The notes under the pieces are model-generated. The model searched no databases and was not told where the DNA came from. It saw only the letters and a list, made by a program, of their open reading frames with translations. A DNA stretch of 64,000 bases from Massilia aurea (GTDB lineage: Bacteria > Pseudomonadota > Gammaproteobacteria > Burkholderiales > Burkholderiaceae_D): contig NZ_JACHBX010000002.1 of the NCBI RefSeq assembly GCF_014200505.1, forward strand, positions 620,001 through 684,000, written 5' to 3'. Position 1 is the stretch's first letter. Each line of letters opens with the position of its first letter. The position numbers and the translations under genes are program-made. This document shows, in pieces, positions 34,889-44,773 of the stretch.

Positions 34889-35851
34889 TCACGCCGCCTG
34901 GCCGAGCACCCAGCCTTCCCAGCGCCCCACCTGCGCGTCAAGCGGCGGGCCTTCGGCGCGGTGGCCGTCGACCACGTCGAGCATGCCGCACAGGCCGATC
35001 AGCGCGTCGAACTGGTCTTCGCCGCTGGCGTGCGCGCCAAAGCCGTCGCGGATGGCGGCCTCAAGGCCGGCGGCCTGCGCATGCCCCCGCTGCGCCAGCC
35101 AGTCGAGCAATGGGGGCGCAACGGATGCGCGCCCGGCCTGGCTGCGCTTGCTCCACACGGGCCGGCGGCCAATGCCGAGCCGGTGATAGGTGTCGCCCGG
35201 GTAGGTCTCGGCCACGATCGTGCGCTCGCCACCGAGCAGGTCGTGCAGCGCGCCGTCGAACGGCCACAGCGCGATGCGCGCGCCCTGCGGTTGCAGCACT
35301 TCGCGCCAGCCGGCCAGCGCCGCCTTGCCGACCTGGTTGCCGCCCAGTGTCCAGAACAGGCTGCACGCGGCGGGACGCTGGTCGGTCTTGCGTTCGCAGG
35401 CGCGCAGCAGGTCGGCGGCATCGGCTTGGCCCAGGCCCGTCAGCAAATGCTCGCGCCGGCGACCACCGGGCCGGACCGGATAGAACGGCCGGTGGATGCC
35501 GATATCGGCGCGGTCATCGCAGACCTCGAACCAGCGGTCCCAGGCACCGCTGCCGACAGTGGCCAGCAGCTCGGCAAAATTCGCCAGCCCCGTCGCCGCG
35601 CCATACGCCGCCGGCACGCCAATGGGAAAGTCGACGCCCACGAGCACCGGGCCGGACGCCTTTGAACGCGCCGCCAGCCGATCCAGGAACGTGGCGGTCA
35701 CGCCGACCGGCTCGGGCAGGCCGATCTGCCAGCCGGCGCCGACGTCAGTGCCAGTGCCAGTGCCATCTTGCAGCGCCACCGCCATCCAGCGCTTGCCGGG
35801 GTGGATGCTCCAGTCGCAGTGCGCAATCACGCGCGGTAAGGAGCTTGTCAC
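34889..35851 (-). CDS. DUF429-like RNase-H-fold hypothetical protein
   Basis: A 320-residue product when started at GTG 35851, which follows GGGGA. The frame continues to 35884, but those codons overlap the phaB terminator stem, so the longer start is rejected. The N-terminal HCDWSIHPGKRWMAVAL and VGVDFPIGVP strands with acidic residues, and the distal GEDQFDALIGL helix, resemble DUF429/RNase-H-like proteins. Function is unknown. A short Gly/Thr repeat (residues ~30-40) is encoded by low-complexity DNA. Confidence 0.6.
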   Translation of the reverse strand: MTSSLPRVIAHCDWSIHPGKRWMAVALQDGTGTGTDVGAGWQIGLPEPVGVTATFLDRLAARSKASGPVLVGVDFPIGVPAAYGAATGLANFAELLATVGSGAWDRWFEVCDDRADIGIHRPFYPVRPGGRRREHLLTGLGQADAADLLRACERKTDQRPAACSLFWTLGGNQVGKAALAGWREVLQPQGARIALWPFDGALHDLLGGERTIVAETYPGDTYHRLGIGRRPVWSKRSQAGRASVAPPLLDWLAQRGHAQAAGLEAAIRDGFGAHASGEDQFDALIGLCGMLDVVDGHRAEGPPLDAQVGRWEGWVLGQAA

Positions 35852-35860
35852 ATGGTCCCC

Positions 35861-35890
35861 AAAAGAAAAAAGCCGTGTCGCCACGGCTTT
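35861..35890 (-). terminator. Intrinsic terminator after phaB
   Basis: On the minus strand a 9-base stem AAAGCCGTG/CACGGCTTT (35869-35877 with 35882-35890) with a four-base loop is followed by a T-rich tract. It lies 20 bases after the phaB stop. Confidence 0.8.
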
Positions 35891-35909
35891 ATAAAGCTAT
35901 CAAGCGTGA

Positions 35910-36650
35910 TCAAGACATGTGCTGGCCGCCATTGATCGCGATATTCGCGCCCGTGACGAACGCCGCTTCATCCGACGACAGGTACGCGACCAGGCCGGCG
36001 ACTTCTTCGGGCTTGCCCAGGCGGCCCATCGGGATTTGCGGGATGATCTTGGTTTCCAGCACTTCGCTCGGGATGTCCATCACCATCTTGGTGCCGATAT
36101 AGCCTGGCGAAATGGTGTTGACGGTCACGCCCTTGCGCGCGACTTCGAGCGCCAGCGCCTTGGTGAAGCCGTGCATGCCGGCCTTGGCTGCCGAGTAGTT
36201 GGTCTGGCCGAACGCACCCTTCTGGCCGTTGACCGACGAGATATTGATGATCCGGCCCCAGCCCCGTTCGACCATGCCGTCGCAGACCGGCTTGGTCATA
36301 TTGAAGACGGAGTCGAGGTTGGTCCTGATCACGGCGTCCCAGTTGACCTTGTCCATTTTCTTGAACGTCATGTCGCGCGTGATGCCGGCGTTATTGACCA
36401 GCACATCGACCGGGCCGACGTCGGCGATCACCTGGCGCACGCATTCCTGGGCCGAATCGTAATCGGCCACGTCGCAGGCATAGGCCTTGAAATCGAAGCC
36501 CTGATCGCGCATGGCGCCGAGCCAGCCTTCGACCTTCGTATTACCCGGCGAAAAAGTGGTGACGACCTGGTACCCCAGCGCGGCCAGCTTGATGCACACC
36601 GCTTCGCCCAGGCCGCCCATGCCGCCGGTTACTAACGCTACTCTAGCCAT
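35910..36650 (-). CDS. phaB: Acetoacetyl-CoA reductase
   Basis: A 246-residue short-chain dehydrogenase with the cofactor motif TGGMGGLGEA, NNAG and the catalytic Ser-Tyr-Lys set in NISSVNG and YSAAKAG. The segment GQTNYSAAKAGMHGFTKALA is typical of PhaB/PhbB. It reduces acetoacetyl-CoA to (R)-3-hydroxybutyryl-CoA with NADPH for polyhydroxybutyrate synthesis. It is downstream of phaA by about 100 bases on the same strand. phaC is not in the window. Confidence 0.95.
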   Translation of the reverse strand: MARVALVTGGMGGLGEAVCIKLAALGYQVVTTFSPGNTKVEGWLGAMRDQGFDFKAYACDVADYDSAQECVRQVIADVGPVDVLVNNAGITRDMTFKKMDKVNWDAVIRTNLDSVFNMTKPVCDGMVERGWGRIINISSVNGQKGAFGQTNYSAAKAGMHGFTKALALEVARKGVTVNTISPGYIGTKMVMDIPSEVLETKIIPQIPMGRLGKPEEVAGLVAYLSSDEAAFVTGANIAINGGQHMS

Positions 36651-36752
36651 TGTCTTCTCCAGTTTTATTGTTGGTTGCTACTCGAAACCGGTGACGGCGC
36701 CGGCGCCCGTCCTGGCCGCCATCGCACATCACCGTGTTGGATACTGAAAGCG

Positions 36753-37931
36753 TCAGTCGCGCTCGATCGCCAGCGCCACGCCCATGCCGCCGCCGATGCA
36801 GAGGCTGGCCAGACCCTTCTTGGCGTCACGGCGAATCATTTCGTGCAGCAACGTAACCAGGACGCGCGCACCAGAGGCGCCGATCGGGTGGCCCAGCGCA
36901 ATGGCGCCGCCGTTGACGTTGATCTTGGATGTGTCCCAGCCCATTTCCTTGTTCACGGCAACGGCCTGGGCGGCGAAGGCTTCGTTGATTTCCATGAGGT
37001 CGAGGTCTTCATGGGTCCAGCCGGCCTTTTTGAGGCACAGCTTGGAGGCCGACACCGGGCCCATGCCCATGATCGCCGGATCGAGCCCGGACGACGAGTA
37101 GGCCTTGATGCGCGCCAGCGGGGTCAGGCCCAGCTCGCGTGCTTTGGATGCGCTCATCATGATCACGGCGGCGGCGCCGTCGTTCAGGCCCGACGCATTG
37201 CCGGCGGTGACGCTGCCTTCTTTATTGAAGGCGGGCCGCAGGCTGGCCAGCGCTTCGATCGTGCTGCCCTGTTTTGGATACTCGTCGGTGTCGAAGACAG
37301 TGGTGCCTTTTTTGGAGACGATCTCGATCGGGATGATTTCGTCCTTGAAGCGGCCTTCTTTCTGGGCTGCCTCGGCCTTGAGCTGCGACTGCAGCGCGAA
37401 TTCATCCTGCTCGGCGCGCGAAATTTCGTACTTGCGGGCGACGTTTTCCGCCGTCACGCCCATGTGATACCCGTTGAACGAATCCCACAGGCCATCATTG
37501 ATCATGGTGTCGACCAGCTTGGCGTCGCCCATGCGGAAGCCGTCGCGCGAACCGGACAGCACGTGCGGCGAGGCGCTCATGTTTTCTTGCCCGCCGGCGA
37601 TGACGATGTCGGCGTCGCCGCAGCGGATCGCCTGCGCGGCCAGGTGGGTGGCCTTGAGGCCGCTGCCGCAGACCTTGTTGATCGTGTAGCCGGGGACCAT
37701 CTCGGGCAGGCCAGCCTTGATGAGAGCCTGGCGCGCCGGATTCTGGCCGACACCGGCGGTGAGCACCTGCCCCATGATGACTTCGCTGACAGCGGCAGGA
37801 TCGATGCCGGTCTTGTCCAGCAGGTGCTTGATGACTTGTGCGCCGAGTTCGGCGGCGGGGATCTTGGCGAGCGTGCCGCCGAATTTACCAACTGCGGTGC
37901 GGCCAGCGGCCACGATGACGACGTCTTCCAT
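36753..37931 (-). CDS. phaA: Acetyl-CoA acetyltransferase (beta-ketothiolase)
   Basis: A 392-residue thiolase. The acyl-accepting Cys88 is in [14 protein letters not shown], the His in [16 protein letters not shown] and the second Cys near the C-terminus in SLCIGGGMG. It condenses two acetyl-CoA to acetoacetyl-CoA, the first step of polyhydroxybutyrate synthesis, with phaB next in line. Family length and motifs are complete. Confidence 0.95.
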   Translation of the reverse strand: MEDVVIVAAGRTAVGKFGGTLAKIPAAELGAQVIKHLLDKTGIDPAAVSEVIMGQVLTAGVGQNPARQALIKAGLPEMVPGYTINKVCGSGLKATHLAAQAIRCGDADIVIAGGQENMSASPHVLSGSRDGFRMGDAKLVDTMINDGLWDSFNGYHMGVTAENVARKYEISRAEQDEFALQSQLKAEAAQKEGRFKDEIIPIEIVSKKGTTVFDTDEYPKQGSTIEALASLRPAFNKEGSVTAGNASGLNDGAAAVIMMSASKARELGLTPLARIKAYSSSGLDPAIMGMGPVSASKLCLKKAGWTHEDLDLMEINEAFAAQAVAVNKEMGWDTSKINVNGGAIALGHPIGASGARVLVTLLHEMIRRDAKKGLASLCIGGGMGVALAIERD

Positions 37932-38294
37932 TTCATTCTCCGTTCAACCGGCCTGGGGCCGGCATTATTCAGGACTTCCCTGGGACGGGGCGCAGCTTTG
38001 TCGGGTGCGGTGCCCATGCGCATGGGAATGGTGAAGCCCCGACCACCCGACTGCCATAAAAAATAGCAGCGGTGATCGGGGGTTGAGGAACCCATGCTGA
38101 TCTTTAAGCACTGGCAATCTTAGCAGTTTATTCATCGAAAACAAGGTCGCAAGCGCCAGGGTTTGATGTAGAACAGAACTTAATTTCCAACTCGATGCAT
38201 GTTCAATTGCCATTAGGAATGATGCGTGCGCTTCTGTCCTTTTCTACAATTTTCACAGTAGAATGCACAAGCGCAATGCCAACCACTCTGTTTT
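37932..38294. other. 363-base divergent intergenic region between phaA and minC
   Basis: It holds the promoter regions of the divergent phaA (minus) and minC (plus). A TAGAAT -10-like box at 38259-38264 lies 30 bases before minC, without a clear -35. No Shine-Dalgarno sequence precedes the minC ATG. Short GC-rich palindromes occur around 38020-38040. No ORF is credible. Confidence 0.45.
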
Positions 38295-39107
38295 ATGCCC
38301 AAGACCACGCTTCCCATCGAGATCAAGATTTCCACGGTCGTCGCCATTTCGACGATCCTGCACTCGGCAGACCTCGAGGCGATCGATTCCGCACTGGCCT
38401 CGATGACGGGCGGCGTGTCGGACTTTTTCGAGGATGAGTTTGCGGTGATCGACGTGAGCGCCTTCACCTCGAGCGCCTGGACGATCGACTGGGCCGCCAT
38501 CGTGGCGCTGCTCAAGAAATACCGCCTCAACGCTGTGGCCGTACGCGGCGCCAGCCCGTTGATGATCGACGCGATCCGGGCCCAGGGCCTGGCGCTGGAC
38601 GATGGCTCGGGCGGCGTGCACGCCGGCGGCCACGCCACGCCGCCCCCGCTCGTCGTGCACGCGGCAGCCGCGCCTGCACCCGAGCCAGCCCCGGCGCCAG
38701 CCGCACCTGCGCCTGCACCAGAACCGACCCCGGCCGCCAGCCAGCCGGGCGCGCCCGCCCTGGCGCCGCTGGTGATCGACACCCCGGTGCGCGCCGGCCA
38801 GCGCATCTATGCACGCGGTACCGACCTGATCGTGACCGCCGTGGTCAACAACGGCGCCGAACTGATCGCCGATGGCAGCATCCATGTGTACGCGCCGCTC
38901 AATGGCCGCGCGCTGGCCGGCGCCTCGGGCAATGCCGACGCGCGGATCTTCGCGCTGTCGATGCAGCCCGAACTGGTCTCGATCGCCGGCGTCTACCGCA
39001 CGTTCGACGAAGGCTTCCCGACCGACCTGGCGCGTCAGCCGACGCAGATCCGGCTCGTCGGCGACCGGATCGATATCCAGTCGCTCGCGGCGCCGTCGCG
39101 CGCCTGA
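38295..39107 (+). CDS. minC: Septum site-determining protein MinC
   Basis: A 270-residue protein with an N-terminal MinC domain (IEIKISTVVAISTILHSADLEAI..), an unusually Ala/Pro-rich linker (about 117-155, PAPEP-type repeats) and a C-terminal beta-helical domain (RSGQRIYA-like RAGQRIYARGTDLIVTAVV, GSIHVYAPLNGRALAG) that binds MinD. It inhibits FtsZ assembly away from midcell. It is the first gene of minCDE. Confidence 0.95.
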   Translation: MPKTTLPIEIKISTVVAISTILHSADLEAIDSALASMTGGVSDFFEDEFAVIDVSAFTSSAWTIDWAAIVALLKKYRLNAVAVRGASPLMIDAIRAQGLALDDGSGGVHAGGHATPPPLVVHAAAAPAPEPAPAPAAPAPAPEPTPAASQPGAPALAPLVIDTPVRAGQRIYARGTDLIVTAVVNNGAELIADGSIHVYAPLNGRALAGASGNADARIFALSMQPELVSIAGVYRTFDEGFPTDLARQPTQIRLVGDRIDIQSLAAPSRA

Positions 39108-39144
39108 CCGTTCGAATTGAACAGATACTGTAAAGGACTTATTT

Positions 39145-39960
39145 GTGGCACGAATTATTGTTGTGACGTCCGGCAAGGGCGGTGTTGGCAAGACGACCTC
39201 GAGCGCCAGCTTCGCTTCCGGGCTGGCCATGCGTGGCCACAAGACCGCCGTCATCGACTTCGACGTCGGCCTGCGCAACCTCGACCTGATCATGGGTTGC
39301 GAGCGCCGTGTGGTGTATGACCTGATCAACGTCGTCAATGGCGAAGCGACCCTGAACCAGGCGCTGATCAAGGACAAGCACTGCGACAACCTGTTCATCC
39401 TGCCGGCCTCGCAGACGCGCGACAAGGACGCCCTGTCCGAAGAAGGCGTCGAGCGCGTGATCAACGACCTCGTCAAGATGGAATTCGAATTCATCATCTG
39501 CGATTCGCCGGCCGGCATCGAGCACGGCGCGCTGATGGCGCTGACCTTCGCCGACGAAGCCATCGTCGTGACGAACCCCGAAGTCTCGTCGGTGCGCGAC
39601 TCGGACCGCATCCTGGGCATCCTGCAGGCCAAATCGCGCCGTGCCCAGAGCGGCTCGGAGCCGGTCAAGGAACACCTGCTCATCACCCGCTATTCGCCAA
39701 AGCGCGTCGACGCCGACGAAATGCTGTCGTACCAGGACGTCCAGGAAATCCTGCGCATCCCGCTGATCGGCATCATCCCTGAATCCGAATCCGTGCTGCA
39801 CGCATCGAACCAGGGCAACCCGGCGATTCACTTCAAGGGAACCGACGTGGCCGAAGCCTATGAAGACGTGGTCGCGCGCTTCCTGGGCGAAGAACGCCCG
39901 CTGCGCTTTACCAGCTACGAAAAGCCAGGGTTGTTCCAGCGTATCTTCGGAGCCAAGTGA
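39145..39960 (+). CDS. minD: Septum site-determining ATPase MinD
   Basis: A 271-residue ParA-type ATPase starting at GTG 39145 with AAAGGA upstream. It has the deviant Walker [10 protein letters not shown] (residues 10-18), [14 protein letters not shown], and a C-terminal amphipathic membrane-targeting helix ([12 protein letters not shown]). It recruits MinC to the membrane and oscillates with MinE, whose gene begins one base after the minD stop. Confidence 0.97.
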   Translation: MARIIVVTSGKGGVGKTTSSASFASGLAMRGHKTAVIDFDVGLRNLDLIMGCERRVVYDLINVVNGEATLNQALIKDKHCDNLFILPASQTRDKDALSEEGVERVINDLVKMEFEFIICDSPAGIEHGALMALTFADEAIVVTNPEVSSVRDSDRILGILQAKSRRAQSGSEPVKEHLLITRYSPKRVDADEMLSYQDVQEILRIPLIGIIPESESVLHASNQGNPAIHFKGTDVAEAYEDVVARFLGEERPLRFTSYEKPGLFQRIFGAK

Positions 39961-39961
39961 G

Positions 39962-40213
39962 ATGGCACTGCTATCCTTTCTCTTCCCCGAAAAAAAGAAG
40001 AGCGCGACAGCTGCCAAGGAACGCCTGCAGATCATCATCGCGCGCGAACGCACCAACCGTGCCGGTCCGGACTTCCTGCCGGCCCTGCACCAGGAGCTGA
40101 TCGCGGTGATCTCGAAGTACGTCAAGGTCAATCCGGACGACATCAAGGTGTCGCTCGACCGCCAGGGCAACCTGGAAGTGTTGGATGTGAACGTGGTGCT
40201 GCCGGATAATTGA
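39962..40213 (+). CDS. minE: Cell division topological specificity factor MinE
   Basis: An 83-residue protein from ATG 39962. The frame extends upstream into minD but that part is antisensible shadow. The N-terminal MALLSFLFP membrane-binding segment and the anti-MinCD helix region ([15 protein letters not shown]) precede the dimerisation domain ([20 protein letters not shown]). It stimulates MinD ATPase activity. Confidence 0.96.
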   Translation: MALLSFLFPEKKKSATAAKERLQIIIARERTNRAGPDFLPALHQELIAVISKYVKVNPDDIKVSLDRQGNLEVLDVNVVLPDN

Positions 40214-40232
40214 ACGTGCGCACCCGTGACCG

Positions 40233-40262
40233 ACAAAGCCCGCTTCGCGCGGGCTTTGTTTT
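40233..40262 (+). terminator. Intrinsic terminator of minCDE
   Basis: An 11-base stem (40233-40243 with 40249-40259) with a five-base loop followed by T-rich sequence, about 20 bases after the minE stop. Confidence 0.8.
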
Positions 40263-40290
40263 GGGCGCTCATCTTTCGTGGTGAGGACAG

Positions 40291-40447
40291 GTTCGTTGAA
40301 CGCGTGGGCGGCATAGCCGCCCACCCTACGAGCAGACGATTGTTCCAGGGCCGTAGGGTGGAAGGGTTCCCCTTCCACGCGCTCAACGAACCCAAATGCG
40401 CCACAGCAGTAGGGTGGACGGGTTTCCCGTCCACGCGTTCAACGAAC
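40291..40447. repeat. Cluster of three copies of palindromic repeat family B
   Basis: Copies lie at 40291-40329 (inverted), 40353-40391 and 40409-40447. Each is 39 bases: GTAGG, a GTGG..CCAC hairpin, CGCG(T/C)TCAACGAAC. The hairpin stem varies in a compensated way (GGGCGG/CCGCCC, GGAAGG/CCTTCC, GGACGG/CCGTCC). A fourth copy is at 51783-51817. Confidence 0.85.
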
Positions 40448-40490
40448 GCCAATGCGCCACAAAATCGTTAACTCGAACGCCCGGCCAGCA

Positions 40491-41075
40491 TCACATCACC
40501 AGCAGCGGCGCCTTCGCCGTGCCACTCGTCGCGCCCACGGCATCGTCATCCTCGGCCACGTTGTGGTCGATTCCGGCGTTTTCGAGCTCGCGTGCTACGG
40601 CCACGCACGCTTCCACGTGCTGCGTACCCATGCGCTTGAACAGCGTGTAGCCGATGGCGGCCGACGCAATCTGGCCGGCGATCGGCACCATCTTCGCGCT
40701 CGACTTGACGGCCATCCGGCCCGCCACGCGCTGGAACAGGCGCAGCACCACGCCACGCGTGACCAGCTTGCCGACCAACATGCCACCGACCGACGCCGCA
40801 GCCTTATAGGCAATGATGCGCAGGCGCGGGTTCAGGCGCTCGATCTGCTTCTGCGTCAGGCCAAACTCGGCGTTGACTTCATCGACCAGGGACGCAAAAC
40901 CGGTAATATCGGCCAAAAGATCCAGGCCGGGAATTGGCACGGCCGCCACCGCCGCCGACATCGCGGCGCGCTTCTTGACCAATGCCAGGCAACGCAGGCG
41001 CGTGGCCTCGACTTCCGGGCCACTGACGGGCACGCGGTCTTCAGGAACAGTCACATCTTTGCGTCGAAACAACAT
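40491..41075 (-). CDS. Hypothetical membrane-associated protein, EcsC/DUF697-like
   Basis: A 194-residue protein. The KKRAAMSAAVAAVPIPGLDLLADI segment recalls the small hydrophobic helices of EcsC and DUF697 proteins. Several Ala/Gly/Val-rich amphipathic helices follow (VGGMLVGKLVTRGVVLRLF, MVPIAGQIASAAIGYTLF). No signal peptide. The function of such proteins is not established. It is transcribed alone and divergently from the response regulator gene. Confidence 0.6.
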   Translation of the reverse strand: MLFRRKDVTVPEDRVPVSGPEVEATRLRCLALVKKRAAMSAAVAAVPIPGLDLLADITGFASLVDEVNAEFGLTQKQIERLNPRLRIIAYKAAASVGGMLVGKLVTRGVVLRLFQRVAGRMAVKSSAKMVPIAGQIASAAIGYTLFKRMGTQHVEACVAVARELENAGIDHNVAEDDDAVGATSGTAKAPLLVM

Positions 41076-41240
41076 AATCTCACCCTTTTCGTTATTCAGA
41101 TTTCATCTGAAATCCAGTGTACCCCCATGACATGACGCTGTACGTGGTCCCTTTAACACAACAGTTGCAACAAGAAGCGAAAAAACGATATTTACCTTTA
41201 GCACTATTTTGTCAAAGTCTGATATATTCGTTTTTAACTT

Positions 41241-41258
41241 TGTAGGAGTCTTCCTACA
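41241..41258. promoter_or_regulatory. Perfect palindrome TGTAGGA-N4-TCCTACA before the response regulator
   Basis: An 18-base dyad centred 34 bases before the ATG at 41284, in AT-rich DNA. It could be an operator (autoregulation is plausible for an OmpR-type regulator) or an mRNA hairpin. A TATATT box lies just upstream at 41223-41228. Confidence 0.45.
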
Positions 41259-41283
41259 GTGCAAACTTTCACATTGTCCCATC

Positions 41284-41973
41284 ATGAAGATCGCTGTTCT
41301 GGAGCAAGACCGCCCGCAAGCCGACCTGATTTGCCAGGTCCTCAGTGCTGCCGGCCACAACTGCCAATCGTTTGACAGCGCCCGCGATCTGCTCGCGCAA
41401 CTGCGCAAGGATAGCGCCGATATGCTCGTGATGGACTGGAACGTTCCAGATATGGATGGCGCTGAAGTACTGCGCCGCGCCAAGGAAAAGCTGGCGTCGC
41501 AGGCGCCGACGATGTTCTTGGTCGGCAACAACGCAGAAGACGACATCATTGCCGGCGTCAACGCCGGCGCCGACGATTACCTGATCAAGCCGCTGCGCCG
41601 CGGCGAACTGGTCTCGCGCGTCTCGGCCCTGCTGCGCCGCGCCTACCCGTCGCAAAACAGCGCCGAGCAGCTGCAGTTCGGCCCGTACACCTTCGAAACG
41701 CGCCCGGGCCGCCTGCTCAAGGATGGCTCCGTCATCGACGTGACGCAGAAGGAATTTTCGCTGGCGCTGCTGTTCTTCCGTAACATCGGCCGGCCGCTGT
41801 CGCGTGCCTACATCCACGAGTCGGTCTGGGTCCGCGAGAATGACGTGCCGTCGCGCACGATGGACACGCACGTGTCACGGGTGCGCAATAAATTGCATCT
41901 GCGCCCTGAGAATGGCTTTCGGCTGGTGCCCGTCTACAGCTATGGTTACCGCCTGGAAAAACTGGGCGCCTGA
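41284..41973 (+). CDS. OmpR/PhoB-family response regulator (orphan)
   Basis: A 229-residue product from ATG 41284. The longer frame from 41209 reads AT-rich leader and is rejected. The receiver domain has the phospho-acceptor Asp51 in LVMDWNVPD, acidic residues near the start (EQD) and Lys in DDYLIKPLRRGEL. The winged-helix output domain (QKEFSLALLFFRNIGRPLSR..., TMDTHVSRVRNKL, GYGYRL-like YSYGYRL) binds DNA. No histidine kinase gene is next to it, so its partner must lie elsewhere. Confidence 0.92.
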   Translation: MKIAVLEQDRPQADLICQVLSAAGHNCQSFDSARDLLAQLRKDSADMLVMDWNVPDMDGAEVLRRAKEKLASQAPTMFLVGNNAEDDIIAGVNAGADDYLIKPLRRGELVSRVSALLRRAYPSQNSAEQLQFGPYTFETRPGRLLKDGSVIDVTQKEFSLALLFFRNIGRPLSRAYIHESVWVRENDVPSRTMDTHVSRVRNKLHLRPENGFRLVPVYSYGYRLEKLGA

Positions 41974-42043
41974 CCCGGCTTCTGAAGCCGTTCCCCCATG
42001 AGGGTATAATGACCGCAGTCATTCACCCTCTACCCTCCCCAGA

Positions 42044-43318
42044 ATGCAACTCCTCGCCGTTGGCTTGAACCACACGACCGCACCGGTCTCGCTGCGCGAG
42101 CAGCTGGCGCTCGCCCCCGATCAGATCGGCACGGCGGTGCAGTCGGCGCGCGGCTGGTTCGCGCGCAATGGTTCTACGGGCAATGAAGAAGCGGCGATCC
42201 TGTCGACCTGCAACCGCAGCGAACTGTATGCGGCCACCAGCCTGCCCGACCCGCTCGACGCGTCGGCGCAGTTTCTGGCCCATTACCACGCGCTGAACTA
42301 CGCCGAGCTGCGCCCCCACCTGTACCTGCTGCCGCAGGACGACGCCGTGCGCCACGCGTTTCGCGTCGCCTCGGGGCTCGATTCGATGGTGCTGGGCGAG
42401 CCGCAGATCCTGGGCCAGATGAAGGACGCCGTGCGCACCGCCGACGAAGCCGGCGGCCTGGGCACGTATCTGCACCAGATGTTCCAGCGCACCTTCGCCG
42501 TGGCCAAGGAAGTGCGTTCGAGTACCGAGATCGGCGCGCACAGCGTGTCGATGGCCGCCGCCGCCGTGCGCCTGGCGCACCGCATCTTCGACCGCATCGC
42601 CGACCAGCACGTGCTGTTCATCGGCGCCGGCGAAATGATCGAACTGTGCGCGGCGCACTTCTCGGCGCAGAACCCGAAATCGGTCACCATCGCCAACCGC
42701 AGCATGGAGCGCGGCGCGCTGCTCGCCAGCCGCTACAACGGCCGCGCGATCGGCCTGGCTGAGCTGCCCGACTGCCTGCACCAGTTTGACATCGTGATCT
42801 CGTGCACTGCCTCGACGCTGCCGCTAATCGGCCTGGGCATGGTCGAGCGGGCCGTCAAGGCGCGCCGCCATCGCCCGATGTTCATGGTCGACCTGGCCGT
42901 GCCGCGCGATATCGAACCCGAAGTCGCGCGTCTGGACGACGTGTTCCTGTACACGGTCGACGACCTGGCCCAGGTAGTGCAGACCGGCATGGAAAGCCGC
43001 CAGGCCGCCGTGCGCCAGGCCGAAGCCATCATCGAAACGCGCGTCGAATCGTTCATGCACTGGGTGGGCGACCGCGCCGTGGTGCCGGTGATCCGTGACC
43101 TGCACGAATCGAGCGAGGTGCTGCGCCTGGCCGAACTCGAACGCGCGCGGCGCATGCTGGCGCGCGGCGACGATGCCGATGCCGTGCTCGAAGCCTTGTC
43201 CCGGGGCCTGACCGCCAAGTTCCTGCACGGCCCGCAACAGGCCCTGCACCATGCCCAGGGCGACGAACGCGCGCGCCTGGCCAGCCTGCTGCCGCAGCTG
43301 TTCCGCGGTCGCCGTTAG
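42044..43318 (+). CDS. hemA: Glutamyl-tRNA reductase
   Basis: A 424-residue protein with the catalytic Cys56 in [13 protein letters not shown], the N-terminal [13 protein letters not shown] block, and an NADPH-binding domain ([21 protein letters not shown]-like [11 protein letters not shown]). The C-terminal dimerisation helices are complete. It reduces glutamyl-tRNA to glutamate-1-semialdehyde, the first committed step of tetrapyrrole synthesis. hemA followed by prfA is a widely conserved pair. Confidence 0.96.
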   Translation: MQLLAVGLNHTTAPVSLREQLALAPDQIGTAVQSARGWFARNGSTGNEEAAILSTCNRSELYAATSLPDPLDASAQFLAHYHALNYAELRPHLYLLPQDDAVRHAFRVASGLDSMVLGEPQILGQMKDAVRTADEAGGLGTYLHQMFQRTFAVAKEVRSSTEIGAHSVSMAAAAVRLAHRIFDRIADQHVLFIGAGEMIELCAAHFSAQNPKSVTIANRSMERGALLASRYNGRAIGLAELPDCLHQFDIVISCTASTLPLIGLGMVERAVKARRHRPMFMVDLAVPRDIEPEVARLDDVFLYTVDDLAQVVQTGMESRQAAVRQAEAIIETRVESFMHWVGDRAVVPVIRDLHESSEVLRLAELERARRMLARGDDADAVLEALSRGLTAKFLHGPQQALHHAQGDERARLASLLPQLFRGRR

Positions 43319-43427
43319 CGCTCCAGTTCTCTGGCGGCCTGCCCGCCCGCGCCGTGCCTGGCGTCTCCTGCTGCAACCCGGTCGCAATCCGCGGCCTGCC
43401 CGATTCCTTACATCCCTGATACCGCCC

Positions 43428-44504
43428 ATGAAACCTTCCATGCTTTCCAAGCTGGACCAACTTGCCAACCGCCTGGTCGAGCTGGACGAACTGTTGATGA
43501 CCGAAGGCGTCACCGCCAATATGGACAACTACCGCAAGATGACGCGCGAGCACGCCGAGCTCTCGCCACTGGTGGCCGTGTATCGCCAGTACGAAAGCGC
43601 GCTGGCCAATACCGCCGAAGCGCAGGAAATGCTGCAGGACCCGGAAATGAAGGAATTCGCGCAGGAAGAAATCGAAGCGGCCAAGGTGCGCATGGCCGAT
43701 CTGGAGCAGGAACTGCAAAAGATGCTGCTGCCGAAGGATGCCAACGACGAGCGCAATATCTTCCTCGAGATCCGCGCCGGCACGGGTGGTGACGAATCGG
43801 CGCTGTTCGCGGGCGACCTGCTGCGCATGTACACGCGCTTTGCAGAGCGCAATCGTTGGCAGGTCGAGATGGTGTCCGAATCGACCTCGGACCTGGGCGG
43901 CTACCGCGAGGTGATCGTGCGCATCGTCGGCAACGGCGCCTACTCCAAGCTGAAGTTCGAGTCGGGCGGCCACCGCGTGCAGCGCGTGCCGGCCACCGAG
44001 ACGCAGGGCCGCATCCACACGTCGGCCTGCACGGTGGCGGTGATGCCCGAGGCCGATGAAGTCGAAGACATCGACATCAACCCGGCCGACCTGCGCATCG
44101 ACACCTACCGCGCCTCGGGCGCCGGCGGACAGCACATCAACAAGACCGATTCGGCCGTGCGCATCACCCACCTGCCGACCGGTTTGGTGGTCGAATGCCA
44201 GGACGACCGCAGCCAGCACAAGAACAAGGCGCAGGCCATGAAGGTGCTGGCCGCGCGCCTGAAGGACGCCCAGCTGCGCGAGCAGCAATCGAAGGAAGCG
44301 GCCACGCGCAAGAGCCTGATCGGTTCGGGCGACCGCAGCGAACGCATCCGCACCTATAACTTCCCGCAGGGCCGGCTGACCGACCACCGCATCAACCTGA
44401 CGCTGTACAAGCTCGACTTCATCATGGATGGCGACCTGAGCGACCTGACCAATGCACTGGCGTCGGAGCACCAAGCCGAGCAACTGGCGGCGCTGGGGGA
44501 CTAA
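43428..44504 (+). CDS. prfA: Peptide chain release factor 1
   Basis: A 358-residue protein from ATG 43428 (MKPSMLSKL, matching the usual RF1 N-terminus). It has the stop-codon-reading PAT motif ([17 protein letters not shown]), the peptidyl-hydrolysis GGQ in [15 protein letters not shown] and all four RF1 domains. It terminates translation at UAA and UAG. The GGQ Gln is methylated by PrmC, whose gene is 750 bases downstream after dsbB. Confidence 0.97.
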   Translation: MKPSMLSKLDQLANRLVELDELLMTEGVTANMDNYRKMTREHAELSPLVAVYRQYESALANTAEAQEMLQDPEMKEFAQEEIEAAKVRMADLEQELQKMLLPKDANDERNIFLEIRAGTGGDESALFAGDLLRMYTRFAERNRWQVEMVSESTSDLGGYREVIVRIVGNGAYSKLKFESGGHRVQRVPATETQGRIHTSACTVAVMPEADEVEDIDINPADLRIDTYRASGAGGQHINKTDSAVRITHLPTGLVVECQDDRSQHKNKAQAMKVLAARLKDAQLREQQSKEAATRKSLIGSGDRSERIRTYNFPQGRLTDHRINLTLYKLDFIMDGDLSDLTNALASEHQAEQLAALGD

Positions 44505-44607
44505 GGACGGGCTAAGTTGCCTGATTGAAAATGGCTGGAGGCCGGCCATAAGGTTTGTGAGAAAATGGCCGCTACCGTGCCCACGCCATTTCAATGTCAG
44601 CCCCGGC

Positions 44608-44715
44608 ACGTCGTTCCCGCGAAGGCGGGAACCCAAGTCGGTTGAGCCGCCACTGGGAACAAACGCAGTGGCCAGGCACGCATACTTGGGTTCCCGCCTG
44701 CGCGGGAACGACGTT
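44608..44715. repeat. Pair of inverted REP-like palindromes (family A, copies 3 and 4)
   Basis: Copies at 44608-44638 and 44684-44715 have the same arms as those near 30.6 kb but face each other the other way round (CCCAAGT and ACTTGGG ends inward). They occupy the gap between prfA and dsbB. Confidence 0.8.
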
Positions 44716-44773
44716 CATCGGCTGACAGAATAATGGCGGCAACCGTGCTCCCACGCCGAGAAAACCATCCATC

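Noticed and set aside
40291..40447. CRISPR-like array (three similar repeats)
   Set aside because: The units are in mixed orientation with short, uneven spacers, and each is itself a palindromic hairpin; no cas genes are present.
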